Source of the DNA: Ptychodera flava
Lineage: Eukaryota > Hemichordata > Enteropneusta > Ptychoderidae
Length of the DNA: 64,000 bases
Assembly (NCBI RefSeq): GCF_041260155.1
Contig: NC_091930.1
Location: 38,723,937 to 38,787,936 of the forward strand
Reading direction: 5' to 3'
Part shown: in pieces, positions 43,960-55,633 of the stretch
How the letters are laid out: every line of letters starts with the position of its first letter
Position numbering within the stretch: the first letter of the stretch is position 1
Position numbers and translations under genes: made by a program
Notes under the pieces: model-generated
Seen by the model: the letters and a program-made list of their open reading frames with translations, nothing else
What the model was told of the DNA's origin: nothing
Databases searched by the model: none

Positions 43960-46849
43960 ATATTACTACCGTTTTTAATCGAAAACCGTCCGTATACGCA
44001 CATGACAGTTGTGACAAAAATAACAACAAAAAATCTGGCGTACATTGTTACTGCATTACTTTGACCAAAAAATCACCCAAATGCCGAACGGTGATCATAC
44101 AGAACTCTGCTGCAGGTTTCTGGACTAAACGACCCCAAACCGACCGAGTCCCAGTCAACTGTGCCGGGCTCGACGTCAACTCTATCAGCGTCAACTCAAA
44201 CTTTCACTCCAGAAAACTTTACCCCACAAACTGGGAATATACTGAAATTTACCTTGAAAAAATTTCAAACTTTGTATCGTATTGAAAAAATCTTACCGGG
44301 CCACGGAGCAAATTAAAAAACCAACAAACCCCAACAGAAACAGTGGAATGATCATTAGTGTGCAAGGTCGCTGTATTATATGTCAGGGTGAAAAAATCTA
44401 GCTTTGAAATTTCTGGACTGTACAAACGGCGGGGCAGAATTAGACAAGATTACGACCAATGTGTTACCGCCGATGGTACATAACGTACTGTTGATAGCAG
44501 GTAGTTCGGTGTCCAGTGAGAACACGATTCCGAATATATCACGGCTGTTGATTTGAGCTGCCTCCGATCGAAAATTTTCAACACAAAGACATGATATCAA
44601 TAATTTTGCGAGATTATAAGTACCCGCTGTCTTCTCGCCAAATAGCTGCGATCAAGATCATTATGATAGAAGCAATTGACCGCCGAACACCTGCTTGCTG
44701 ATCTTATACACAACGAGTAAAATTGATTATTCCTGCTGAGAAATACGACAGCAAATATTGCAATGTGAATTTCTTACTATCTTCCTCGCAATGGTTTTGC
44801 AACTGTGTTTATTTTATCACGGTCACTGGACCATTTCTGACGATTTTTACTAACAAAGAATCAGTTCACACTCATCGACGGAACACATTGCAAAGACGTT
44901 CACAAAATTGTCATCACATTCATCACATTACCGTAATCCCCGTTTCAAAGACGTAGGAAATGTATAATGATTTGTTTATCTTGAAAAATCCCGAACTGAA
45001 GCCTCTAAATACAAAATGATTTTTCTTCTGAACAACTTCCCGACAACTTTACAATCACACTCTGGTCATCACATATGGCGGTTGTAACCGTACATGTGCT
45101 GCTGCCAATGGAGAATCAAAAGACTTCAAATCAACAGTCAAAACGTACGGAAAAAGTATCAATATCCAAGCAGTGTAAAACAATAATTTTGATAAGGTCA
45201 ATTTATTGTATATTACGTATATAAAAAATCTCCGGACCACTCGGAACAGCGTAAGATAATGATCTCACTCATTCGAATACTACACTCACACGGTAGGGTA
45301 AAAATATGGGAACTCAGATCGTTATATACTGCTTCCGTCAAACGAGTCCGCTTATCTAAAGACGGCAAAAATGGTAAAAAAGACGGTAAAATGACCATAA
45401 TTATTATTGCTTGTCTCTGTAAATTTTGCCGACTATTCGTTAGTAGTTGTCGAATTTCTTGAGTTTGTCCGAAAGCTATTTCAGTGAATGACGTAAGTTT
45501 CAAGACACCCGAGTGCGAACGCAATATCGATATGGAGATAGCAAAATCAGTCACAGACAATCGAGGAAGAACATAAGAGTCTATTAATCTGCGATTTACT
45601 TCATCCTAGGTTACCATGAAAGTAAAAAAGGTAATGTTGTGCCCTGGTTGGGAAAGAAAAGTTGATTAAGTTTTCAAAAAAACGTCAGCTAATACTCGAA
45701 CAATTTAGTAAAAAACTAGCTCAGAAAAACGTATAGAGAAGAACGACATCACCGATCACGGCGATCTTCAGATCTTTTATCATGTTTCAGTCTGAACGGT
45801 CAACATTTGATGCTATAATCTATGTCAAGTGTCTCTTTTTGGTCAAATCCGACAGAGCTGAATCAATCACGATTTAGTTTCATCGCCCCGACCCGACAGG
45901 AAATAATGAAGCTCATGGGCACGCACCTGTATACATGTAATCGTGGCATGAACGTATCCAATGCCCGTCCACTGCATGAGCCATTGACCGTGCATCGCGA
46001 GCAAACAACGGTTTTGGATGTCACGAGAGCATTTTTTTTCGCAGTCTGTGAGCGGTTGAGTGGTTTTGGTAGGCTGCATACATGTAGATCGGAATCGAGT
46101 TGATTTCGGCGGAAAACAGTTAGAAAGTAGTTTTTCGTGCTCCGTCCAAATTGGATCCGCATGTTGCCGGTTTTGTCCATGGTAATCAGCAGAGCTGTGG
46201 TGGGAGGCCGTATAACGCCGGGAATACACGTCATCGTACGCAGAGCTATGCCACAACATACTTCCAAAGGCGATCTATCGTAAAATATCGTACTGCAGGT
46301 CAACAAAAACATCACCCATTCATAGGCCTACAGGTACACATATCAACGAACAAAAAGGGAGAGGCAATCTGCTTGAAACCATGAAGTAGTCCGTTTGTGT
46401 CTGAATTCACTGAGGCGCGTGTTCAGTAACCGTTGGTCAAGTTTTTACGTTCAGTAGTAAGAATCGTTTATTCATTGTTGACATCGTAATCGATCCGATG
46501 TACACAACAAATGTTTGATCGTTTGCACCTTTGCGCGTCCCCTCGTGATTGGCAGCTGTTTGAATGCTTTCATCTATTGTTCGTTGGACGCTTCGAACAC
46601 AGCATCGAAGCAGTTTTGGCATAAAAAATCAAATTAAAATGGAAAAAATGAGAGAATTTCGCCAACAGGGTGATGCCACAAGTATTCACAAAACGTAATA
46701 TGTTGGAACAGTGCTTTAATTTACACCATGGTTGTTGAAAGATCCAGATTTTCGGGAGCATTCGTTGACGTTGTTACCATGTGCCACTCATGTTGGATTA
46801 TGAATCCCCAGGGAGATAGGGGGTATTTATAGGCTCCCCCTGCCTTTAA
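43960..46849. mobile_element. Right arm of the long inverted repeat, interrupted, TTAA terminus
   Basis: 46440-46849 is the inverse of 24339-24780, and 43960-44410 is the inverse of about 24740-25150. The right terminus is CCCCCTGCCTTTAA (TTAA at 46846-46849). The 2-kb segment 44411-46439 between the halves has no counterpart in the left arm. It contains a 150-codon minus-strand frame (45863-46315) that I cannot assign. Confidence 0.6.
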
Positions 46850-47629
46850 ACCCTTTCTTATACAAGTGCATACAGATGCATATAGGCACCACCACTGACA
46901 CCATGTTTACACACCTTTATGCACTGCATAAAGGTGCGTAAAGGAGCTGACCAACTTTATGCAATTTATGCAATTGCATAAAGAATGTTAAATTTGGATT
47001 TTCATCCAGTGAGCTAGTAAAGGTCACTTCCACATTTCTGCGATTTTCTTAGTTTTTTCGGCAATGTGACGCAAGTTCTTGAGAGTATAGCTCGTCGTCA
47101 CGATGACATATTTGCTTGGTTTTATTACACAGATGGTAATGAACGATTCCGTCCACTATATACCGTCTCAAATTGTAACGAGCTCGAACAAATCCTGCTA
47201 TCGATAAACGTAAACTTGCAGCAGGAGAGGGGTCAATTTGATCGGGGGAGGGGGTTTCAAGCTGATAAGTATAAACGCAATCCATGTCTTGACTCAAATG
47301 ATTGGTCATGAAAGGCCATAGTCCTCTATCGTTAACGTTGAAGTTCTTGACGTACATTAAGTTTTGGAATTTTGTTTTATTTGTATGTGTATAGGATCTT
47401 TAGGAAAAAGCGTTTTTGACACTGCCAATGTTGATTGCAAAACGAATTTACAAGTGATAATATTTTTAGGTGTTTCAACTTTTGCAACGCTTTCACTCAG
47501 CATAAAAAAGTGTCTGCAGTAGTCATACTTTCCGTTACACTGGCTAGGCTAGTATCCATCATAAATACTTAATGGCTTCTCAAAATCTAGCCAGGTCTGT
47601 GTTTTTTAGACCCACAATGCATTGTGACA
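46850..47629. other. Non-coding stretch
   Basis: Nothing recognised apart from repeated GCATAAAGG words at 46928-46980. Confidence 0.4.
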
Positions 47630-47835
47630 CTAGAATCCATTAGTATCCAAAATGGATTTTGGCATGTATTCCCCGCAGCCTTAGTTTTTGCTGGATACTG
47701 GGGGAATCCATTATGTATTCCGGTGCTGGATTCTCAGTACTGGATAATGATGGATACTCTAATGGATTCTGCTGTATACTGTAAGAATCCATCAAAATGG
47801 ATATTGCTATAGGTCTGTGGATACGGAACACTTCA
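47630..47835. repeat. GAATCC/GGATTC motif cluster, copy 2
   Basis: Same word composition as 19185-19440, including GATACGGAACACTT, in the same orientation. Both are followed or preceded by an AGGGATTACC...TTATGATGAAAT segment (19000-19045 and 48048-48092). Confidence 0.5.
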
Positions 47836-48109
47836 CATGGTGAATATTCAAATTTTTATATTTCATGGCAATTTTGTCATTTTTGGTCAAAAATCTTTAA
47901 AAAATCTTCTTCAAACTGCTAATTTAACAGCTTTGATATTTAGGACATAGATCTCTACTGATAGCCTTTTTCAGATTGTTCAAATTATGCAGAAATTTGC
48001 AACTTTGTATTTTTAAGACATTAAAAACATTTCAGATATTTTTAAGATATTAGGGATTACCAGAATGTGATATATTCAAGTTATGATGAAATCTACGTTT
48101 TCTTTTATT

Positions 48110-49079
48110 TTAAGGTAGCGGTAAAGGCTAGAGCGTCAGTTATAAACTTCAATAAAACTATTAAAATATAAAAGTAGTCAACATTCTCTGTGGAATAGAA
48201 AAACTAGACATTTGGGGTCAAAGGCATTGCAGAGATATAGCCTGTTGAAACTTCTGAAAAAGTGACCAAATAAGAGGAAGTTGGGGAGTCCTTAGTGTAT
48301 TAACTATGGTAGAGGTCCCCTAGCTTTTAAAAAAATGTTTGAAAAGGGAAAGTCATTTTTTGCTGTTTTTCAGGAAAGTTTGACAAGGCAGTGCTTGCAT
48401 TCAGAATGCATGACTGCTATTGTAAATGCATTTTTAGATTCTTTGAGTGTCAAAGAGGTGTCAAAAGTGAGATTAACCAAAAAGACTGCTCTGTGACTTC
48501 AAAAGAGGGGTGCAAATATGGCTTGTTTCTAACATTTTTGACAGAATAACAGTTTTCCTACATAATTTTATGCCAATTTAATCCAACCTTTGAAATGAGA
48601 TATGGACATGGAATTTTTACAGCCCATTAACAAGGTTACAGACAAGATGACTATGGCACAATTTTCCTGTATTTGTACTTTTTGAAAAATCACATTTTGA
48701 AATTTGAAAGACTTTTTAAATAATTTTTTGATATGTAAGCCCATGTAAAATCATGAAAACAAATTTTATTTACAAATCCTGCCGTACAAATCTTACAATT
48801 AATAGTGTCAACATATTTATAACTAATTTGGTAGTATTAAGTACTATCCAATTATTATTAAATTCAAATATGTAAAACAATGTGAAAAATTACATTTTAA
48901 TATTTACTGGTGTCATATTTCAAAACCATGGCAGCAAATATACAATTTTTATATTCTTTGGAGAAAGTATTAAGTAAGGGAGTTATCCTGAAAACTAAAT
49001 ATCTTGATTCTAACACTTGAAACTTGACATTAACTCTGAGAAAAGAATTCGTGCAAAATAGCCTTTACCACTACCTTAA
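48110..49079. mobile_element. TTAA-flanked TIR element (970 bp)
   Basis: TTAAGGTAGCGGTAAAGGCTA at the left and TAGCCTTTACCACTACCTTAA at the right form 21-bp inverted ends with one mismatch. No open frame of note. Confidence 0.8.
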
Positions 49080-49787
49080 GAGCGATTTTTAAAATGTTTG
49101 GTAAAAAATATTGTATAAAAATTAATAGCAGGGTACACCAGAATTATAAAGGTCTTTACGAATATGTTTTTAATTTCTGAAAAGTAGATTTTTGAAATGT
49201 CACCGATTTATTTCAGGGTTTATTTAAATATATTACAAACAAACAAACCTTTTTGTTTGTGAAGGACTTCGTTGGACAAGGAAATAGGTTTTATCCTGCC
49301 AAGGACCCACTTTCCCCACTTTCTGCATGTTGTGCCTTACTTTGACAATTTGACAACTTGACATGTTGTGTTTACTTAAATGTGGACAACTATATACCAT
49401 GTGCACTAGAGAAGCCTTGACTAACTTTTTTCTTCAAAATTTACAATTGTCTACACAAGAGGAAATGTCTTTAAGAAGCCATCTTACAAAAATGGAGTAT
49501 GCATTTCATACATATACGTGTTTTCAACACAATAAGTAAGCAAATTGTGAGCTTTTTCAGATGGGTTTTGTACGTTTTAAACAAGTATAAACATAAAACG
49601 TAATCCACAATATTTAAGTAAACCAGTTTTGTCATTACTTTGTTCATATTTTTTAAACGATCTACATTGTTTATATGGATTTTTATTGCTGAAGTTTTTG
49701 ATAGGAGGGTGTTAACACCGTTAGTAGTTTCCTCTGACAAACTTTGCATACAAAGTAGCAATGTTTATTTGCCAATTTTACATGAGA
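49080..49787. other. Non-coding stretch
   Basis: Nothing recognised. Confidence 0.4.
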
Positions 49788-50619
49788 GAAAATGCCGAGA
49801 GAGTTTGACCGGTTGACCTCGCTGTTAATTTTATGCAGGAAATTACAATAACAATGCTTGGTCGAATGACGCAGTGCCTTGAGGGTGGGATCACCAGTGG
49901 TATATGGGGAGGAGTACCTTCCCGATGGTGATAAGTGGTGCAGATTACCGTCGCCTAGGTGACTGGCGTATACGCGTGCCAAAAGACACCTATGGTTGAT
50001 TTCCTGTTGACCAGTCGGATGGCAGAGTTGCAAATACCTGGACTGAACCATTTGGTTTTTTGTGGGTGTCGGTGGTACTTTGACAATATAAGTAAAAATG
50101 CACATATATTGAGTTTATTGTCTTGTTTATGAGCGGCCAGTATTTCCAACAGCATAAATTATGTGCATTTGCCCTTGAAGGAATAAATAATTTTCGAATA
50201 AAACATCGCGAATGTAACTACATTCCTTAAGCTCGACGTACACTTAAGTGCCCCAAAGAACCATGAAATCGCCCGACTTTCGATTGAAGAGATGAGTTTT
50301 GCCAAACCGCGTATACAGAAAAAGTGGCAGATGACTTTATTTTTAGAATCATAGACAGTATAGCGAGATGTAAAAAATGTGAAACAGGCTCCCCACCTAA
50401 CTATCCTAAATGTTTTTGTGTCGAGTTTGTGTTTGATTCGTTTCGAAAATGTGTTCCTACATACTTATCCGATTGTTTGTGTTAATGAATGTTTGTTTCG
50501 CTTTGGATATTTGTAGAGAAGTTTGGATTAGTGTGTACGGTAATGTTTTGTTTGTGTGGGGAAAGCTTAAGGCGAGACGCAGCCGGACCTATGTTGTTAC
50601 AAAAGTTGATAGAGTCGCC

Positions 50620-51440
50620 CTTTGACGCTTGCGTTTCGAAACCCGAGTGTGGTTTCTCATCAGTCGCAGTGTAGATTCTTTCCTTAGTTTGTGTTTGTGA
50701 AAATTTATTTTAATGCATTTTAGTGGTCTTGCTTTCCGATTAGCGAGGCAAGTATATTAATTTTGGTCACGTTGTGAGTCCGTTTGGTGGTTCGGTTTGT
50801 TTGTTCTATATTTCTTTACTTCGGTAAATTTTGTTTTGACTGGTGTGCCTTTTAGATTTTTGCGGAGGTTTGTGAATTTTTAGGCAATAAGTACCACTGC
50901 GGGGTACGGATTTTATGTTTATTGGATCAAGATACTTACAAGTATCCTGGTTGATGTGCTTGTTCTCGTACATTTTAATTAATAGTTCATTTACTTTGTT
51001 TACTGTTTGTTCTGGCTTGTTGTATAATACTGAGTGTTACGTAATTACCTTTCGCATTCGAGTACGTAATCGTTTGTGTTGACAATAACGAAAAACCGAC
51101 CCTTGTCGAAGGGTTATTTTCCCAAAATTTGTCCATTGTTTGTAAGCTGGTTTATCGCGATTCTTTTGGCACGCGACATGTTTTGTTTCCTTGTTTGAAA
51201 GGGTATCTCTAGAAGTGCGAGTTTAGAAGCTTCAGATAGCTTTCAAGTTTTTGTTTTTTTGTTATTCGTGGAGTCCAACTTGACTTTTCTTTGAATTGGT
51301 GTTGTTGCGATTGTTTGTGTCTCACGATGTAGCGTAGTCACATTATACGACTTTATTTGTTGAAATCCTGAGGTGGTTTTATTCTGTTTGGCTTTGTTGG
51401 TGTCCGAATGAATTTAAAGGCTTTTGCCTAGTACTATTTT
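50620..51440 (-). mobile_element. Penelope-like element, N-terminal RT fragment
   Basis: The minus-strand translation in mixed frames shows the early part of a Penelope-like reverse transcriptase: SSWTPRITKKQKLESYLK (the WTP box), DKGSVF, then NKHINQDTCKYLDPINI and the GTYCL..KIHKPP box. It is heavily decayed, with many breaks. The fragment ends close to a hammerhead-like motif, as expected for elements of this class. Confidence 0.65.
50624..50663 (-). ncRNA. Hammerhead-ribozyme-like motif in a Penelope-like element
   Basis: Minus strand, in order: CTGATGA core; stem II GAAACC/GGTTTC with a 7-nt loop; GAAA core; a two-base-pair stem III closing a CAAG loop; then the cleavage site, which reads GTC. 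Order and spacing match hammerhead ribozymes known from Penelope-like elements. Stem I is not convincing (the first pair would be A-A), so activity is doubtful in this copy. Confidence 0.5.
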
Positions 51441-52534
51441 TCGGAGTTTCATAGTTTGAGCGATGATAGGTTGTTGTTGAATTTCATGTTGTTGTCGGCT
51501 TTTCTTTGGAAATAGCTGATTTATTTCCACGGCCATGTTTTCTGTTACGTTACTGTGATTGTTTATTTTGTATTTAATGTTGTGTTTCAGTTGTTTGTTA
51601 TGTGTACGATTTTGTTATTTCTTTTAAGTGTTTGTGTGTTCTATGTCATCTTATCGTATTTTTTGGTAGTTCCCTTTTGGAGTATTTGGTGGCCCTGAAA
51701 AGGGCCGCTTGGTATGGGTTTTTGTTAGCGCTTGGCGCGTTTGTTTTGGCGATAAGCCTAGCTTTTTATGCTTCTTTTCGCCGATTCGATGTGCTTGGTG
51801 AGTAGGTGTTTGCCGCCTTCTTGTCACTGTGTGTGCTTACATGGACAGTCTGCATAGCCCTTGAATGTGGTCTCGATTTGATCAAACTTACAATTTAGGA
51901 GTATATATCAAAACTGATAAATGATTTATGTGATTCCTGTAGCTATAGATAGGCTACATTCAGGACGGGCAGCGACGGGCAGTAATTAGTAGGCAAAACA
52001 GGTGGTTTTCACCGTGGGCAGAACTCGGTGCAATGATACTGAACATTAATAGTAAGCCTGTCACCTTGAAGGTAATGCTGTAGGTGAAACAAGGACACAC
52101 GATGGTACAAACAACACCACAAGTGAAACGTACACACAGAATACACGCGTTCCTACGTTGTGCCCACCCGTGGCCACGCGATTAAAATATGACTGATACT
52201 GCTGGATAGTGTTAATTGGGTCGGTAAACAGTCAATTAATAGTTTAATTGACTACCTGGGTGATTGGCAGGTCGTGTCCAACGACGCATATGCAAAGCAG
52301 GCCAAAAGACAAAAGCCCCCAAAGTTATTGACAGCTGGCCAGGGGTCACCATGAATACGTAATGAAGCTGCACTACGCAGAAACTGCGTAGTCAAGCCCT
52401 TCTTAACCGGTCAAACTCTCTCGGCATTTTCCGGCATGTATAGTAAATTATTGTATTTTACCGTATAAATGTTTTGTGCATTTTTAGAATAAAATAATTC
52501 TACTGAATATCAGTGGTCTGTAATATTATTTCAA

Positions 52535-52906
52535 GGCTTGAACACCCCCTGAACGCCCAAAATTAAAGGTGTTCAACAAGCGCGCATCATGTGTTCTAGC
52601 CTTTAACACACTTATCGTTGAACGGCGTCCATGCGTTCAAAAAGTGTTACAGCCCTTTGAACGCGTAAATGCGTTCAATTTTTTGAACACATTTCATGTG
52701 CAACGAGTGTTCTGATATGGAACACCATGGTGTTCAATATAATGTCTGATGAACACGTAGCGTTCAAAATCTGCTCACATGTGTTCAAAATTTGAACGTT
52801 GGTTGAACACGTAGTGTTAAATTTCTGAACGTCTAGACGCGTTCAAAAAGTGTTACAAAAAGGCGTTTAATTGGTGTTCTATCCTTTAACACTTAACTTT
52901 ACAGTG
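52535..52906. repeat. Right subterminal repeat array of the 35.7-kb insertion
   Basis: Dense GTGTTCAA/TTGAACAC/GCGTTCAA words in both orientations run up to the terminal TTTACAGTG. The left counterpart is at 17230-17410. Such arrays are transposase-binding regions in CACTA elements. Confidence 0.65.
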
Positions 52907-53714
52907 TAGACACTACAAAACATGGCACGGTGCTTGTATTACGTTTGTACCACTATACAAAGGCGCAGGTTCTGGAAGGCGTCTCGTGTACTGAAACTCG
53001 GAGGATAGTTTCTTGACCTTTTAACACCCGGTATACTCTGGGAGTGTCTTGAATGAACGAGAAATGGGCCGACGTTATCGAACGGGCTTGTTGACTTCGG
53101 CTCCATCTATTGGTCAATTTCTTCATAAATTCTATTCGTTTATGCAAAGCTTGACAACAGATAATTTCATTACGAATATCGACGGATAGTGAGTCAACAT
53201 CGATTGAAGATTAAATGTTGTGCACCCTGCAGATCCTACTGCATTTTTCTAATATATATGTTTATTCCCAAATTAATGGCAAATCAAGTCAAATCTACAA
53301 AACTGTGAAAATATCAAGTAAACAAAAAAGTAACAGGTATTTGTCTGAAAAAAGTAGTCATTTTGCCCCAAAGAATAGAAAAATATTGAATAATATCATC
53401 AACATACGCTTATGTATTTTGGGTTTCGCTCATTTGGTTTTTGCTGAGTCATCCTAGTCAAAATTCGATTATTTAGAGGAAAATAATAAAAATATATTAC
53501 AGCACGGGTACACCAACCTGTTAGTCAAGAAAATATTCCATTGAAGCATTATTTTTTCTTTATTATTCTTTTTTTAAATTAAACTTTAACGTTAAATGAC
53601 TCAGCAAAAACAAAATCAGCGAAACCCAAACACATGAGTAGGGTAATGAAAACGGCAACAAATACATCAAATTTCGGCTAAGGGCACTTACATTTTTATA
53701 TTTCTCACACTCAG

Positions 53715-55537
53715 GCCGATGAACTCCTGTCATGGTATTCATCCACGGTGGCGGCCTCTTCATGGGCTCGGGGGGAACCGGCTGCAACCTCACAGCTCTG
53801 GCTGCCATTGGTGACGTCATCGTGGTGACAATTAATTACCGGCTGGGTCCTTTCGGCTTTTTGTCGACCGGTAAGTTCCATCTCAGAAACCAACATAACA
53901 TAATATCGAAACGGTTGGCTTAAGGTAGAATGAGTCTCGGGGACAGATATTCGGACTCTCAAACTAATTCAACACTTTTCTGAACTACTACGTGTGGGGT
54001 CTCATTTTAAAGCTCTTGGAGTAAGAAAACTTCACCATTTAGTTTTCGGAAAATGGAAAAATTTTATTTTTCCCCATGAAGTTATCTCCGGAAATGCGGC
54101 CATTTTGAATTTAAAATATCGGCTTATCGTAGGGAATTTGTTTCTTTCTTGTACTAAATTTTCCACACTGATCCCTAAATTTCATTTCTGATTTGGTAAG
54201 GGAATGGTTGAAAGATTCATGGTGAAAATTTGAGCAAAACTTCAAGTCTTTCACTTTCCAGGCGCGTACTACCTCAAGCAGATACTAACAGGATTCTTGT
54301 TCTGGTTTTTAACATGGTGACACTGTGAAAGGGAGTCTTTGTCGTTTAGGTTTCACCGCACACAGTCATGGAAGAGAGACTCTAAATCCAGTAAATTAAA
54401 TCTGTTTTCCCCTTACAGGTGATGAGCACGCCACCGGTAATTATGGTTTCCTCGATCAAGTGTTGGCTTTGCAGTGGGTTCACGACAACATAGCAGGTAT
54501 TGATCTGCCGTTGAAATCAAAATTTTAAAGGATAAGAAATAGTGTTTCTAGATCTACTGTCAAGAATGTTTCACAGTATACAATGCGCCATCATTGGTCT
54601 GATTCCGTGTATTGTTCCGTTTTCTACAGCATTCGGCGGAGATGCCAAGAAAGTGACATTATTCGGTGAAAGTGCCGGGGCGATAAGTATCGAATACCTG
54701 ATGCTATCACCTTTGACCGACGGTCTGTTTCATCGTGTAATAATGGAGGTAAGATTTTGACCGAGATTATGTTTATATACGCCGTTGTATTAAATTGCTC
54801 TCGGACCGTACTGTTACATTTAAAGTAGTTGTTGAATAGTTTACAAATTGCAATAATAGTACCTATATTCTTCAGAACTTGTGACGTAGAGGTCAATTTT
54901 AATCTGTTATGTACCTGGTCAGTACACTGCATCGATCCTTCCGTGCTTGTAACTTCTCTAGACGTCTCTCAGCATTGTATCATGCCGTCTCATCATTTCG
55001 AGTAAATAAAAGAGGTATTCCTTTGTTTCTCAACCATCTCCTGCTATTCATTTTGTCTGCAAGAAACACAATTTTTCAAAAACACTCTTAATTTAAAGAC
55101 GACAATAGGGGACAACGCTTTCAGAAGACTACAATTATTTTCTAGGGAACTTTGGTTGCATTACCGCAATATTTTGAAAATGACAATTTTAAGTTAGTTC
55201 AGCTATAGCCTTTCCCGCATAGTTCAATTGTTAAATGCACACATAATAAAGTCTGAATTCCATTATGAGTTTGTTTTATAAAGGCCTACTGAGTAATTTC
55301 TTAAGAGAACAGCATATACGAAAGTTCTAACTGACCGTAAGTTTTTCACAGTTTTTACGTAGTAGCTCTTCGTTGTCTTAATAAGCTTAATCCATAATAA
55401 CGTTGAGGTCTGAAGTCTGTAGTGTCCTCCTAATATATAGTAGATAACAGTCTTGGTCTTATTTTCCGTTTTAATCTGTATCTCTATTCACTCCTTGAAC
55501 ATCTCTCTTGCTGCTATGTCTGTCTGTCTGTCTGTCT

Positions 55538-55633
<96 letters not shown>

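Larger units (their letters stand above)
49788..52431. mobile_element. 2.6-kb segment bounded by perfect 27-bp inverted repeats
   Basis: GAAAATGCCGAGAGAG through GACCGGTT at 49788-49814 recurs inverted and without mismatch at 52405-52431. No clear target duplication. The interior is mainly a minus-strand Penelope-like fragment. The repeats may belong to a DNA transposon that received it or to inverted terminal units of the Penelope element. Confidence 0.6.
17230..52906. mobile_element. 35.7-kb CACTA/EnSpm-like insertion in intron 1 of gene C
   Basis: The left end CACTGTAAA (17230-17238) and right end TTTACAGTG (52898-52906) are perfect 9-bp inverted repeats, flanked by TA at 17228-17229 and 52907-52908. 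The intron sequence on the two sides (GTCAACACATA and TAGACACTACAAA) joins into the uninterrupted sequence of gene B near 5838-5860, so this is an insertion relative to gene B. Both ends carry many GTGTTC/GAACAC subterminal motifs (17236-17410, 17690-17760, 52535-52895), typical of CACTA (CMC) elements. No transposase was recognised. The interior is a mosaic of nested repeats, so a smaller element enlarged by later insertions is likely. Confidence 0.7.

Noticed and set aside
45822-46103. 93-codon plus-strand frame
   Set aside because: Overlaps the longer minus-strand frame at the same place; no motif supports it.
49683-50105. 140-codon minus-strand frame
   Set aside because: Crosses the boundary of the 27-bp inverted repeat and shows no domain; probably chance.
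17230-52906. Polinton/Maverick or virus-derived giant element
   Set aside because: Two-base TA duplication, 9-bp CACTG ends and subterminal arrays do not fit Polintons (6-bp duplication, long terminal repeats), and no capsid, polymerase or integrase sequence was seen.
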